Assembly (NCBI GenBank): GCA_023419535.1 | Contig: JAEZXX010000117.1 | Location: forward strand, 1-52,851 | Origin: Pseudomonadota bacterium | Lineage (GTDB): Bacteria; Pseudomonadota; Alphaproteobacteria; Rhizobiales; Rhizobiaceae | Direction of reading: 5' to 3' | DNA length: 52,851 nucleotides | Shown: in pieces, positions 8,478 to 17,110 of the stretch | How positions within the stretch are numbered: position 1 is the first letter of the stretch | Layout: every line of letters starts with the position of its first letter | Program-made: the position numbers and the translations under genes | Notes under the pieces: generated by a model | The model's database searches: none | Told to the model about the DNA's origin: nothing | What the model saw: the letters and a program-made list of their open reading frames with translations, nothing else

Positions 8478-8523
8478 GAGCATTTCCAGCCGAAGCGGAA
8501 TCGCTTCGGCGTGGGAGAATGCG
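8478..8523. repeat. REP-like imperfect palindrome after tsf
   Basis: The element reads GAGCATTTCC, then CCGAAGCG/CGCTTCGG around a GAAT loop, then GGGAGAATGC. The outer GCATT/AATGC arms also pair. Its plan, GCATT...AATGC around a G/C-rich core, resembles the dispersed intergenic palindromes of Hyphomicrobiales genomes as I recall them. Only one copy of this type is seen here, so repeat status rests on that recollection. Confidence 0.45.
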
Positions 8524-8561
8524 GCTGGTGAAAGGCTCGGCTGCGGCCGACCGAAGGAACC

Positions 8562-8598
8562 GAAGGGCGCCGCTTCGCTTGAGAAGCCGGCGCCCTTC
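8562..8598 (+). terminator. Long nested hairpin ending tsf transcription
   Basis: GAAGGGCGCC and GGCGCCCTTC form a perfect 10-bp outer stem. Inside it GCTTC/GAAGC forms a further 5 bp around GCTTGA, with one bulged C. No T-run follows, so it may be a weak terminator, an mRNA-stabilising structure, or both. It ends 36 nt before pyrH. Confidence 0.5.
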
Positions 8599-8634
8599 CT
8601 GTATCGCGGGTCCGGCATTTTGACGGGAAGATCG

Positions 8635-9354
8635 ATGACGAGCGACTTGCGCTTCAAACGCGTGCTCCTGAAGGTATCCGGCGAGGCGCTGATGGGCGCG
8701 CAGGGCTTCGGCATCGACGTCACCGTCGCCGACCGCATCGCCGCCGACATCCGGGAGGCCCGCGCGCTCGGCGCCGAGGTCTCCATCGTCGTGGGCGGCG
8801 GCAACATCTTCCGCGGCGTCGCGGTGGCCTCCAAGGGGGGCGACCGGGTGACCGGCGACCAGATGGGCATGCTCGCCACCGTCATCAACGCGCTGGCGCT
8901 TCGCACCTCCTTGTCCAAGCTCGGCGTCGACGCGGTCGTCCTGTCCGCGATCCCGATGCCCGAGATCTGCGAGAGCTTCTCGCAGCTCGTCGCGCTGTCG
9001 CACGCCGACAAGGGCAAGGTCGTCATCTTCGCGGGCGGCACGGGCAACCCCTTCTTCACCACCGATTCCGCCGCGGCGCTCCGCGCCGCCGAGATGGGCG
9101 TCGACGCGCTCCTGAAGGGCACCCAGGTCGACGGCATCTACTCGGCCGACCCGAAGCTCGATCCGACCGCCACCCGCTACGACCGGCTGACGCATGACGA
9201 GGTGCTCGGCCGCGGTCTCGCGGTGATGGACGTGGCGGCCGTCGCGCTGGCGCGCGAAAACAAGATTCCGATCGTCGTCTTCTCCATTCACGATGCCGGG
9301 GGCTTCGCCCGCATCCTGAAGGGCGAGGGGCGCTCCACGATCGTCTCCGATTGA
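8635..9354 (+). CDS. pyrH: UMP kinase
   Basis: Bacterial UMP kinase phosphorylates UMP to UDP with ATP and is a hexamer of the amino-acid-kinase fold. The 239-residue protein has KRVLLKVSGEALMG at the N-terminus, the glycine-rich VSIVVGGGNIFRG, DQMGMLATVINALAL, FAGGTGNPFFTTDSAAALRA and KGTQVDGIYSADPK. The ATG at 8635 is preferred over an in-frame TTG 15 nt upstream because GGGAAG lies 5-10 nt before the ATG. It is followed after 20 nt by frr, as in most proteobacteria. Confidence 0.97.
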   Translation: MTSDLRFKRVLLKVSGEALMGAQGFGIDVTVADRIAADIREARALGAEVSIVVGGGNIFRGVAVASKGGDRVTGDQMGMLATVINALALRTSLSKLGVDAVVLSAIPMPEICESFSQLVALSHADKGKVVIFAGGTGNPFFTTDSAAALRAAEMGVDALLKGTQVDGIYSADPKLDPTATRYDRLTHDEVLGRGLAVMDVAAVALARENKIPIVVFSIHDAGGFARILKGEGRSTIVSD

Positions 9355-9374
9355 GAGTTTGAGAGGAACCGACC

Positions 9375-9935
9375 ATGTCATCGTCCACCGATCTGAACGA
9401 GCTGAAGCGCCGCATGGACGGCGCGATCACGTCCTTCAAGGGCGATCTGGCGGGGCTTCGCACCGGCCGCGCCTCGGCCAATCTGCTCGACCCGATCACG
9501 GTCGACGCCTACGGCTCGTCGATGCCGCTGAATCAGGTCGCCAACGTCACCGTCCCCGAGCCCCGCATGGTCGCGGTCTCGGTCTGGGACAAGTCGATGG
9601 TGGGCGCCGTCGAGCGCGCGATCCGCGAGTCGAGCCTCGGCCTGAACCCGATCACGGACGGCACCACGCTGCGCATCCCGCTGCCCGAGCTGAACGAGCA
9701 GCGCCGCCGCGAGCTCGTGAAGGTCGCGCACCAGTACGGCGAGAACGCCCGCGTGGCGGTGCGCCACGTGCGCCGCGACGGCATGGACGCCTTGAAGAAG
9801 GCGGAAAAGGACGGCGACATCGGGCAGGACGAGAGCCGCCAGTCGTCGGAGAAGGTGCAGAAGATGACCGACGAGACGATCGCGGAGATCGATCGCCTGC
9901 TCGGCGTCAAGGAAGCGGAAATCATGCAGGTATAG
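9375..9935 (+). CDS. frr: Ribosome recycling factor
   Basis: RRF splits post-termination ribosomes together with EF-G. The 186-residue length is standard. Visible family features are the N-terminal helix MDGAITSFKGDLAGLRTGRA, the domain II hinge region with NVTVPEPRMVAVSVWD, LNPITDGTTLRIPLPELNEQ, and the C-terminal long helix with RHVRRDGMDALKKAEKDG. GAGAGGAA lies upstream of the ATG. It is co-oriented with pyrH and 61 nt from uppS. Confidence 0.97.
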   Translation: MSSSTDLNELKRRMDGAITSFKGDLAGLRTGRASANLLDPITVDAYGSSMPLNQVANVTVPEPRMVAVSVWDKSMVGAVERAIRESSLGLNPITDGTTLRIPLPELNEQRRRELVKVAHQYGENARVAVRHVRRDGMDALKKAEKDGDIGQDESRQSSEKVQKMTDETIAEIDRLLGVKEAEIMQV

Positions 9936-9996
9936 GCTTCACGGCCCATACGCGGCCTTCGGGCAGGCGAACAGAGCGTTGGAAAGGCGACCGGCC

Positions 9997-10713
9997 GTGA
10001 GGCACCCTCGACACGTCGCAATCATCATGGACGGGAACGGCCGCTGGGCGAAGGCCCGCGGCCTGCCGCGCACGGCCGGTCATCGCAAGGGCGTCGAGGC
10101 CGTTCGCGAGGCCGTGCGCACGGCGGCCGACCTGCGCATTCCCTACCTGACGCTCTTCGCCTTCTCCTCGGAGAACTGGAGCCGTCCCGCCGAGGAGGTT
10201 CGCGACCTCCTGGGGCTGCTGAAGCACTTCATCCGCCGCGACCTCGCCGAGCTCCACAAGGAGAACGTCCGCGTCCGCGTCATCGGCGCGCGCGACAACC
10301 TGCCTGCCGACATCCGCTCGCTCCTGGAAGAGGCGGAGTCGCTGACGCAGGGCAACGACGCGATGACCGTCGTGATCGCCTTCAACTACGGCGCTCGCGA
10401 CGAGGTGGCCCGCGCCATGCGCCGGATCGCCGAGAAGCTGAAGTCGGGCGCCGTCTCGATCGACGAGCTGTCCGTCGAGACGCTCGACCAGCATCTCGAC
10501 ACGGCCGGCATCCCCGATCCGGACCTGATCATCCGCACCTCGGGCGAATTGCGGCTGTCGAACTTCCTCCTGTGGCAGGCGGCCTACTCGGAGTTCGCCT
10601 TCCTGCCGTGCTTGTGGCCCGACTTCGACCGCAGGGCCTTCGAGGACGCGGTCGCCGACTACGCCTCGCGCGACCGTCGCTTCGGCGGCCTGTCGCGCGA
10701 CATCGCCTCCTGA
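9997..10713 (+). CDS. uppS: Undecaprenyl diphosphate synthase (cis-prenyltransferase)
   Basis: UppS extends farnesyl diphosphate with isopentenyl diphosphate to C55-PP, the lipid carrier for peptidoglycan and O-antigen. The 238-residue protein has HVAIIMDGNGRWAK, with the catalytic Asp in DGNGRW, the TAGHRKG motif, LFAFSSENWSRP, and the C-terminal DLIIRTSGELRLSNFLLWQ. GTG at 9997 is chosen because GGAAAGG lies 9 nt upstream; a TTG at 9979 would place that site inside the gene. It is followed by cdsA after 7 nt. Confidence 0.95.
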   Translation: MRHPRHVAIIMDGNGRWAKARGLPRTAGHRKGVEAVREAVRTAADLRIPYLTLFAFSSENWSRPAEEVRDLLGLLKHFIRRDLAELHKENVRVRVIGARDNLPADIRSLLEEAESLTQGNDAMTVVIAFNYGARDEVARAMRRIAEKLKSGAVSIDELSVETLDQHLDTAGIPDPDLIIRTSGELRLSNFLLWQAAYSEFAFLPCLWPDFDRRAFEDAVADYASRDRRFGGLSRDIAS

Positions 10714-10720
10714 GCGGCCG

Positions 10721-11572
10721 ATGGGGCTCGGACTCGGACGGCTGACCGCAGGGCAATCCTGGATCGACCTCAAGTCCCGGCTCGTCTCGGCGGTGGTGCT
10801 CGGCCTCGCCGTCCTCGCCGTCGCCATCGTGGGCGGACTGCCGTTCCGCATCCTGTGCTTCGCCACCGCCGTCATCGTCTTCAACGAATGGTCGCGGATG
10901 ACGCGCGCCAAGCGCGCCGGGCCCATCTACGTGTTCGCGCGCCGCGCGCTCTTCCTCGGCTTCTTCGTCTTCGTCCTCGGCTTCGAGTTCCTGGCGCTCG
11001 CGGTCCTCTTCGGCTCGGCGGCCTTCATCGCCTTCGTCGACCGCAACGAGAAGAAGGCGGTCTGGGTGGGCGGGGGGCTCCTCTACGCCTCGCTCGCCGG
11101 CATCGCGCCCGGCATGCTGCGCGGCGACGACCCGGAGGGCCTCGCCTCTCTCGGCCTCGTCATCTGCGTCGTCTGGGCCACCGACATCTTCGCCTATTTC
11201 TTCGGCCGTTCCATCGGCGGCCCGAAGCTGATGCCCATCGTCTCGCCCAAGAAGACGATCTCGGGCGCGCTCGGCGGCCTTGCCGCCGGGATGTTCTTCG
11301 GCGGCCTCTACAGCTTCGTCGTCTCGGGCAACGTCACGGGCTGGGTGCTCTTCGTCTCCGCCATCCTCTCGACCCTCGGGCAGGCGGGCGACCTCTACGA
11401 ATCCTGGATCAAGCGGCGCTTCGGCGTGAAGGATTCGGGGCGCCTGATCCCAGGGCACGGCGGACTGATGGACCGGATCGACGCGCTGATCGTTGCGACC
11501 GCGGCCCTCTGGCTGATCGCGCTTCTGGAGCGCGGCTTCGACGAGCCGGCACGGGCGATCTTCCGGCTCTGA
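10721..11572 (+). CDS. cdsA: Phosphatidate cytidylyltransferase (CDP-diacylglycerol synthase)
   Basis: CdsA makes CDP-diacylglycerol from phosphatidic acid and CTP in the inner membrane, the branch point of phospholipid synthesis. The 283-residue protein has about eight hydrophobic segments. The CdsA signature near the C-terminus is intact: SWIKRRFGVKDSG followed by LIPGHGGLMDRID, with the metal-binding Asp residues. ATDIFAYFFGRSIGGPKL is another conserved stretch. Start is ATG at 10721, 7 nt after uppS. The next gene is rseP, not dxr as in many relatives. Confidence 0.95.
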   Translation: MGLGLGRLTAGQSWIDLKSRLVSAVVLGLAVLAVAIVGGLPFRILCFATAVIVFNEWSRMTRAKRAGPIYVFARRALFLGFFVFVLGFEFLALAVLFGSAAFIAFVDRNEKKAVWVGGGLLYASLAGIAPGMLRGDDPEGLASLGLVICVVWATDIFAYFFGRSIGGPKLMPIVSPKKTISGALGGLAAGMFFGGLYSFVVSGNVTGWVLFVSAILSTLGQAGDLYESWIKRRFGVKDSGRLIPGHGGLMDRIDALIVATAALWLIALLERGFDEPARAIFRL

Positions 11573-11661
11573 GGGCCGGCGGACCGAATTCCAACACGAT
11601 GAAATCGTAACCGCGCGCGGCCGGCCCTCGCGTCGGGCTCGCGGACAAGGACCTGACGGAC

Positions 11662-12798
11662 ATGGACTTCCTCTCCTGGCTCGGCGGCGGTTTCGTCGGG
11701 ACCATCATTCCCTTCCTCTTCGTCCTGACCGTCATCGTCTTCTTCCACGAGCTCGGCCACTATCTCGTCGGCCGCTGGTGCGGCATTCGCGTTCTCGCCT
11801 TCGCGGTCGGCTTCGGGCCGGAGATCGTCGGCTTCAACGACCGGCACGGCACGCGCTGGAAGCTCTGCGCCATCCCGCTCGGGGGCTACGTCAAGTTCCT
11901 CGGCGACGAGAACGCGGCGAGCGTGCCGGACCACGAGGCCGTCGGGCGCATGAGCGCGGCCGAGCGGGAAGGGGCGTTCCCTGCCAAGCCCGTCTGGAAG
12001 CGGGCGGCGACCGTCGCGGCCGGCCCCATCGCCAACTTCATCCTCGCCATCGCGATCTTCGCCTCCGTCGCCTATTTCAACGGCCGCTTCGTCGGCGACC
12101 CCGTCATCGCCGAGGTGACGGCCGGCTCGCCGGCGGAGGCCGCCGGGCTCCAGGCCGGCGACCGCATCCTGACGGCGGACGGCCAGGAGATCTCCTACTT
12201 CTCCGATCTCCAGCAGCACATCGCGAGCCGCGCGGGCGTTCCGATCGCGCTGCGGGTCGAGCGCGCCGGCGCGCCGTTGGACCTGACGGTCGTGCCGGAG
12301 AACCGGACGCAGACGGACAATTTCGGCAACGAGTTCCCGATGCCCGTGATCGGCGTCGTCGCCAACGACCAGAGCTCCTCCTTCCGCACCGAGCAGGTGT
12401 CGCTCGGCGAGGCCCTCGGCTACGGCGCCAACCAGACCTGGTTCGTGACCGAGCGCACGGTGAGCTTCATCGGCGGCATCTTCACCGGCACGCAGCCGAG
12501 CGACCAGATCGGCGGGCCGATCCGCATCGCCCAGGTCTCGGGTCAGGCGGCGACCTACGGCTTCGCCTCGCTCCTGAACCTCGCCGCGCTTCTCTCGATC
12601 TCGATCGGCCTTCTGAACCTCCTGCCGATCCCCATGCTCGACGGCGGGCATCTGGCCTTCTACGCCTACGAGGCGGTCCGCGGAAAACCGCTGGGGGAGA
12701 AGGCGCAGGAGATCGGCTTCCGGATCGGTCTCGCCTTGGTGCTCGGTCTCATGCTATTCGCCTTCTGGAACGATCTCGCGAATCTCTACAGGGGCTAG
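11662..12798 (+). CDS. rseP: Site-2 protease RseP/MmpA family, single PDZ
   Basis: Intramembrane zinc metalloprotease of the inner membrane that cuts transmembrane anti-sigma factors and signal-peptide remnants. The 378-residue protein has the zinc motif HELGH at residues 29-33 in the first membrane helix and the third ligand motif LDG at 326-328 (PMLDGGHL). One PDZ domain lies between them (VIAEVTAGSPAEAAGLQAGD), whereas E. coli RseP has two. MmpA of Caulobacter is the closest described alphaproteobacterial type. The ATG at 11662 is preceded by AAGGACCTGA. It precedes bamA, as in many proteobacteria. Confidence 0.95.
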   Translation: MDFLSWLGGGFVGTIIPFLFVLTVIVFFHELGHYLVGRWCGIRVLAFAVGFGPEIVGFNDRHGTRWKLCAIPLGGYVKFLGDENAASVPDHEAVGRMSAAEREGAFPAKPVWKRAATVAAGPIANFILAIAIFASVAYFNGRFVGDPVIAEVTAGSPAEAAGLQAGDRILTADGQEISYFSDLQQHIASRAGVPIALRVERAGAPLDLTVVPENRTQTDNFGNEFPMPVIGVVANDQSSSFRTEQVSLGEALGYGANQTWFVTERTVSFIGGIFTGTQPSDQIGGPIRIAQVSGQAATYGFASLLNLAALLSISIGLLNLLPIPMLDGGHLAFYAYEAVRGKPLGEKAQEIGFRIGLALVLGLMLFAFWNDLANLYRG

Positions 12799-13008
12799 CG
12801 GGACAGGGGGCTTCGCTCGAGGACTGAAACGACCGGTTAACCATGCCGCCCGACGCACGTGGCGCGGCGGCAACTGTTTTCCGAATCCTAAACGGATCGG
12901 GTCCAGTTTGGTTGAATGCGGGCCCGAAGCCGGTACAACCGGTCCAAGGGGTCGCATGGGTCAGGGGATGGTCCGCTGCGACTTATGGAATACGGGGTGA
13001 CTATGCCT

Positions 13009-15468
13009 ATGAAGGCTGGATCGAAGCTTCTCAACGCCCTCTCCGCAGCGGCGTTGTCGTCGACCGTCTTCGCGGTCTCCATCGTGGCAGTGCAGTCCGT
13101 CGGCCTGACCGCGGCCGCCGCGCAGACCGTGTCGAGCGTCCAGGTGCGCGGCAACCAGCGCGTCGAGGCGGACACGATCCGCGGCCTCGCGCAGATCCAG
13201 CCGGGCCAGAACGTCGGCGCCGCCGAGATCGACTCCGCTGTCACGCGCCTGTTCGCGACCGGTCTCTTCTCCGACGTGCGCATCAGCCGCTCGGGCGGCA
13301 CGCTCATCGTCGACGTCGACGAGAACCAGATCGTCGCGGGCGTCGTCTTCCAGGGCAACAGCCGCATCCGCACCGAGCAGCTGCAGGCGACGGTCCAGAC
13401 CGCGCCGCGCGCCGCCTACAACGCTTCCACCGCGCAGGCCGACGTCGAGGCCATCCGCGCCGCCTACACGCGCGTCGGCCGCAGCGACGCGACGGTGAAC
13501 GTCTCGACCGTTCCGGTCGACGGCAACCGCGTCAACGTCGTCTACACGATCAACGAAGGCGACCGCACGCGCATCGCCCGGATCGACTTCGTCGGCAACA
13601 CCGCCTTCCGTGACGGCCGCCTCAAGGAGGTCATCGCGCTCCGCGAGACCGGCATCCTGGGCTTCCTGCAGCGCTCCGACATCTACGACGAGGAACGCCT
13701 GCGCGCCGACGAGGAGACGCTGCGGCGCTTCTACTACAATCGCGGCTATGCGGACTTCCGCATCGTCTCGTCGGTCGCCGAGCTCGACGCGACGGCCAAC
13801 CAGTACTTCATCACCATCACGGTGGACGAGGGCGAGCGCTACACCTTCGGCCGCGTCAACATCGACTCCACGGTCCCGGGCATCGACGCCGCCGCGCTGC
13901 AGAGCGAGCTCGAGACCCGTTCGGGCCAGGTCTACAGCGCAGAGGCCGTCGAGGACACGCTGGTCAACCTGACCAACGCCGTCGCCTCGCAGGGCTACGC
14001 CTTCGCGCAGGTCACCCCGCGCGGCGACCGCGACTTCAACGCGAACACGATCGGCATCGACTACGTCATCGACGAGGGCCCCCGCGCCTATGTCGAGCGC
14101 ATCGAGATCCGCGGCAACACCAAGACCCGCGACTACGTCATCCGCCGCGAGTTCGACGTCTCCGAGGGCGACGCCTTCAACCAGGTGCTGATCCAGCGCG
14201 CCCGCCAGCGCCTCGAGGCGCTGCGCTTCTTCGAGCGCGTCAACGTCTCCACCGCGCCGGGCTCGCAGCCCGACCGCGTCATCGTCGTCGTTCAGGTCGC
14301 CGAGCAGTCGACGGGCGAGTTCTCGATCGGCGGCGGCTACACCACGGGCGGCGAGAATTCCGGTCCGGTCGCCGAGGTGAGCGTCACCGAGCGCAACTTC
14401 CTCGGCCGCGGCCAGTTCGTCCGCGTCTCGGCCGGCTTCGGCGAGAACACCCGGAACTACCAGCTCTCCTTCACCGAGCCCTACTTCCTCGGCCGGCGTC
14501 TGGCGGCGGGCTTCGACATCTACCGCAACGAGAGCTCGGGCGGCGGCTACGACATCGAGCGCAACGGCGGCTCGTTGCGCATCGCCGCGCCGCTCACCGA
14601 GCACCTCACCGCGCAGCTCGCCTACAACTACAAGCAGGAGACGTTCGGCGACAGCTTCGGCCTGACCGTCAACCCGCTGAACGGCCAGCCCTTCGGCTTC
14701 GACGGCGCCGGCAATCCGATCTCCAGCACCTGCGGCGATCCGGGGGCGCAAGGCAACTTCGGCGGTCTGCCGGGCGAGGGAAGCGCAGGCGCGCCGCCCT
14801 TCACGCTCTCGCCGATCATCAACCAGGCGATCTGCGACAGCCCGTACTCGACCTCCTCGATCGCCTACGCCTTCAGCTACAACTCGCTGGACAACCAGAA
14901 CGACCCGCGCGAGGGCATCTTCGCGCAGGTCGGCCAGGAGTTCGCGGGCGTGGGCGGCGACGCCCAGTTCGTCCGCACGACCGGCCGCGGCTCGATCTTC
15001 ACGCTCCTGTCGGAAGAATACGATCTCGTCAGCCAGCTCTCGGCAGGCGGCGGCAACGTCTCGGCGCTCGGCGGCGACCTGCGCGTCTTCGACAACTTCT
15101 TCCGCGGCCAGGACATCGTGCGCGGTTTCCGCCACCAGGGCATCGGCCCGCGCCAGAACGGCGTGGCGCTCGGCGGCGAGAACTTCGTCAACGCCAGCGC
15201 GGAGGTCACCTTCCCGCTACCGCTCGTCAGCCGCGACTTCGGCTTCCGCGGCGCAGCCTTCGCCGATGCGGGCTCGCTGTGGGGCGTCCAGGACGCCGAC
15301 GCGCCGGGCGTCGTCGGCGACGACTTCGCTCTGCGCGCCTCGGCCGGCGTCGGCCTCATCTGGGCCTCGCCCTTCGGACCGCTCCGCGTGAACTACGCCG
15401 TGCCGCTGGCGGAAGAAGAGTTCGACCGCACGCAGGAATTCTCCTTCGGCTTCTCGTCCCGCTTCTGA
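13009..15468 (+). CDS. bamA: Outer membrane protein assembly factor BamA
   Basis: BamA inserts beta-barrel proteins into the outer membrane. From ATG 13009 the protein is 819 residues: a signal peptide (KAGSKLLNALSAAALSS core, likely cut after AAAAQ), five POTRA repeats starting with SSVQVRGNQRVEADTI, and a C-terminal 16-strand barrel ending in the typical aromatic FGFSSRF. Further ATG codons at 12985 and 13003 are in frame; 13009 gives the best spacing to GGGGTGA. The barrel carries a loop with two cysteines (STCGDPG and QAICDS), common in this class. It opens the bamA-lpxD-fabZ-lpxA-lpxI-lpxB series. Confidence 0.96.
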   Translation: MKAGSKLLNALSAAALSSTVFAVSIVAVQSVGLTAAAAQTVSSVQVRGNQRVEADTIRGLAQIQPGQNVGAAEIDSAVTRLFATGLFSDVRISRSGGTLIVDVDENQIVAGVVFQGNSRIRTEQLQATVQTAPRAAYNASTAQADVEAIRAAYTRVGRSDATVNVSTVPVDGNRVNVVYTINEGDRTRIARIDFVGNTAFRDGRLKEVIALRETGILGFLQRSDIYDEERLRADEETLRRFYYNRGYADFRIVSSVAELDATANQYFITITVDEGERYTFGRVNIDSTVPGIDAAALQSELETRSGQVYSAEAVEDTLVNLTNAVASQGYAFAQVTPRGDRDFNANTIGIDYVIDEGPRAYVERIEIRGNTKTRDYVIRREFDVSEGDAFNQVLIQRARQRLEALRFFERVNVSTAPGSQPDRVIVVVQVAEQSTGEFSIGGGYTTGGENSGPVAEVSVTERNFLGRGQFVRVSAGFGENTRNYQLSFTEPYFLGRRLAAGFDIYRNESSGGGYDIERNGGSLRIAAPLTEHLTAQLAYNYKQETFGDSFGLTVNPLNGQPFGFDGAGNPISSTCGDPGAQGNFGGLPGEGSAGAPPFTLSPIINQAICDSPYSTSSIAYAFSYNSLDNQNDPREGIFAQVGQEFAGVGGDAQFVRTTGRGSIFTLLSEEYDLVSQLSAGGGNVSALGGDLRVFDNFFRGQDIVRGFRHQGIGPRQNGVALGGENFVNASAEVTFPLPLVSRDFGFRGAAFADAGSLWGVQDADAPGVVGDDFALRASAGVGLIWASPFGPLRVNYAVPLAEEEFDRTQEFSFGFSSRF

Positions 15469-15579
15469 TGCAGCTGCCCGGAGGTCGGTTCGATCTTCGG
15501 GCAGTCTGACGCGCAAGGCCGCTCCGGACGCGCGGCGGCCCCCGGCCGCACTCCCCGCAAACCGCAGGCGGCTTGCCCG

Positions 15580-16641
15580 ATGTCCAGTCCTTCCTTCTTC
15601 CCCCGCGGTTCCGGCCTGACCGCCGGCGCGCTCGCCGAGATCTGTTTCGGCGAGCTCACGAGCGCCGTCTCGGCCGACCACGTCCTCACCGGCATCGCCA
15701 CTCTGGCCGACGCGGGCGCGGACGACGTCGCCTTCTTCGACAATCCCCGCTACCGCGACGCCCTGGAGGCGACGCGCGCCGGGCTGGTGATCGTTCCGCA
15801 GAAGCATGTGCGCCTCCTGCCGGACGCGGTGGTGGGGCTGGTCGTGAAGGACGTGCAGGGCGCCTTCGCGCTCGCCGGCCGCGCCCTCTATCCGGACGCC
15901 CTGGGGCCGCAGCCCTTCGGCGCGGGGGAAGGCGTCTCAGCCAAGGCGGACGTTCACCCCACCGCACGACTCGAGGACGGCGTGATCGTCGAGGCCTTCG
16001 CCTCGGTCGGGCCGGACGCCGAGATCGGGCGCGGCACGGTCCTGTCGCCCGGCAGCGTCGTCGGGCGCGGCTGCCGCATCGGCCGCGACTGCCGGATCGG
16101 GGCGAACGTGACCGTCCAGCACGCGCTGATCGGCGACCGCGTGATCCTGCATCCCGGCGTCCAGATCGGGCAGGACGGGTTCGGCTATGCCGCGGGGCCC
16201 ACCGGGATCCTGAAGATGGTCCAGGTCGGCCGCGTGATCATCCAGGACGGGGTCGAGATCGGAGCCAACACGACGGTCGACCGCGGCGCGCTGCGCGACA
16301 CGGTGATCGGCGAGAACACCAAGATCGACAACCAGGTCCAGATCGCCCACAACGTGACGATCGGACGCAACTGCATCATCGTCAGCCAGGTCGGCATCTC
16401 CGGCTCGGTGACGATCGGCAACGGCGTGCAGGTGGGCGGACAGTCCGGCTTCAACGGGCATGTGAGCGTCGGGGACGGGGCGCAGATCGCCGCCGTCTCG
16501 TCCGTCGCGGGCGACGTTCCGGCCGGGGCGCGCTGGGGCGGCGTTCCGGCGCACGACGTGCGGGACTGGTTCCGGGAAGTGACGTGGGTCAGGGACAGCG
16601 CCAAGGCGGCGCGCAAGAGAACGGGGAAAGGCGATGAGTGA
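15580..16641 (+). CDS. lpxD: UDP-3-O-(3-hydroxymyristoyl)glucosamine N-acyltransferase
   Basis: LpxD adds the second hydroxyacyl chain in lipid A synthesis, using acyl-ACP, in the cytoplasm as a trimer. The 353-residue protein has the N-terminal uridine-binding domain (DDVAFFDNPRYRDAL), then a left-handed beta-helix of hexapeptide repeats from about residue 115 to 310 containing HPGVQIGQDGFGYA and the catalytic-His region NQVQIAHNVTIG, and a C-terminal helix. Start ATG at 15580. Its last 8 nt overlap fabZ. Confidence 0.97.
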   Translation: MSSPSFFPRGSGLTAGALAEICFGELTSAVSADHVLTGIATLADAGADDVAFFDNPRYRDALEATRAGLVIVPQKHVRLLPDAVVGLVVKDVQGAFALAGRALYPDALGPQPFGAGEGVSAKADVHPTARLEDGVIVEAFASVGPDAEIGRGTVLSPGSVVGRGCRIGRDCRIGANVTVQHALIGDRVILHPGVQIGQDGFGYAAGPTGILKMVQVGRVIIQDGVEIGANTTVDRGALRDTVIGENTKIDNQVQIAHNVTIGRNCIIVSQVGISGSVTIGNGVQVGGQSGFNGHVSVGDGAQIAAVSSVAGDVPAGARWGGVPAHDVRDWFREVTWVRDSAKAARKRTGKGDE

Positions 16642-17110
16642 GGCGAGCACGGCGCTGGAGAGCGTCGACATCCTGAAGATCATGGAGCTGCTGCCGCATC
16701 GCTACCCCTTCCTCCTGGTCGACCGCATCGTGGAGATCGACGGGGACCGGCGCGCGGTCGGCATCAAGAACGTCACCATGAACGAGCCGCATTTCCAGGG
16801 TCATTTCCCGAAGGCGCCGGTCATGCCGGGCGTTCTTATCATCGAGGGAATGGCGCAGACCGCGGGCGCGATCTGCACGCTGGCGCAGAAGAGCGGCACC
16901 CCGGCGCTCGTCTACTTCATGACGATCGACGGGGCGAAGTTCCGCAAGCCGGTCGTGCCGGGCGACCGGATCGAGTATCACGTCGAGCAGACCAAGAAGC
17001 GCGGCAACATCTGGAAGTTCGACTGCGTCGCCAAGGTCGACGGGTCGAAGGTCGCCGAGGCCAGCGTCAGCGCCATGCTCGTTCCAAAGGACGAAACATC
17101 CACCGCATGA
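16634..17110 (+). CDS. fabZ: 3-hydroxyacyl-ACP dehydratase FabZ
   Basis: FabZ dehydrates 3-hydroxyacyl-ACP in fatty acid elongation and competes with LpxA/LpxD for 3-hydroxyacyl-ACP, which explains its place between them. The 158-residue hot-dog protein has ILKIMELLPHRYPFLLVDRI and the active-site pair His57 (HFPKAPVMPG) and Glu71 (LIIEGMAQ). It overlaps lpxD by 8 nt and lpxA by 4 nt (ATGA), so translation is coupled along the operon. Confidence 0.97.
   Translation: MSEASTALESVDILKIMELLPHRYPFLLVDRIVEIDGDRRAVGIKNVTMNEPHFQGHFPKAPVMPGVLIIEGMAQTAGAICTLAQKSGTPALVYFMTIDGAKFRKPVVPGDRIEYHVEQTKKRGNIWKFDCVAKVDGSKVAEASVSAMLVPKDETSTA

Noticed and set aside
12799..13008. Possible promoter or CtrA-type half-site (GGTTAACC) upstream of bamA
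   Set aside because: A single TTAA without a second one at N7 spacing and no convincing -35/-10 pair; not enough to annotate.
12961..15135. 724-codon open frame on the minus strand opposite bamA
   Set aside because: It is an antisense artefact of high GC and biased third positions. The translation is repetitive Ala/Arg/Val/Asp with no family motif, while bamA on the plus strand has full domain structure.
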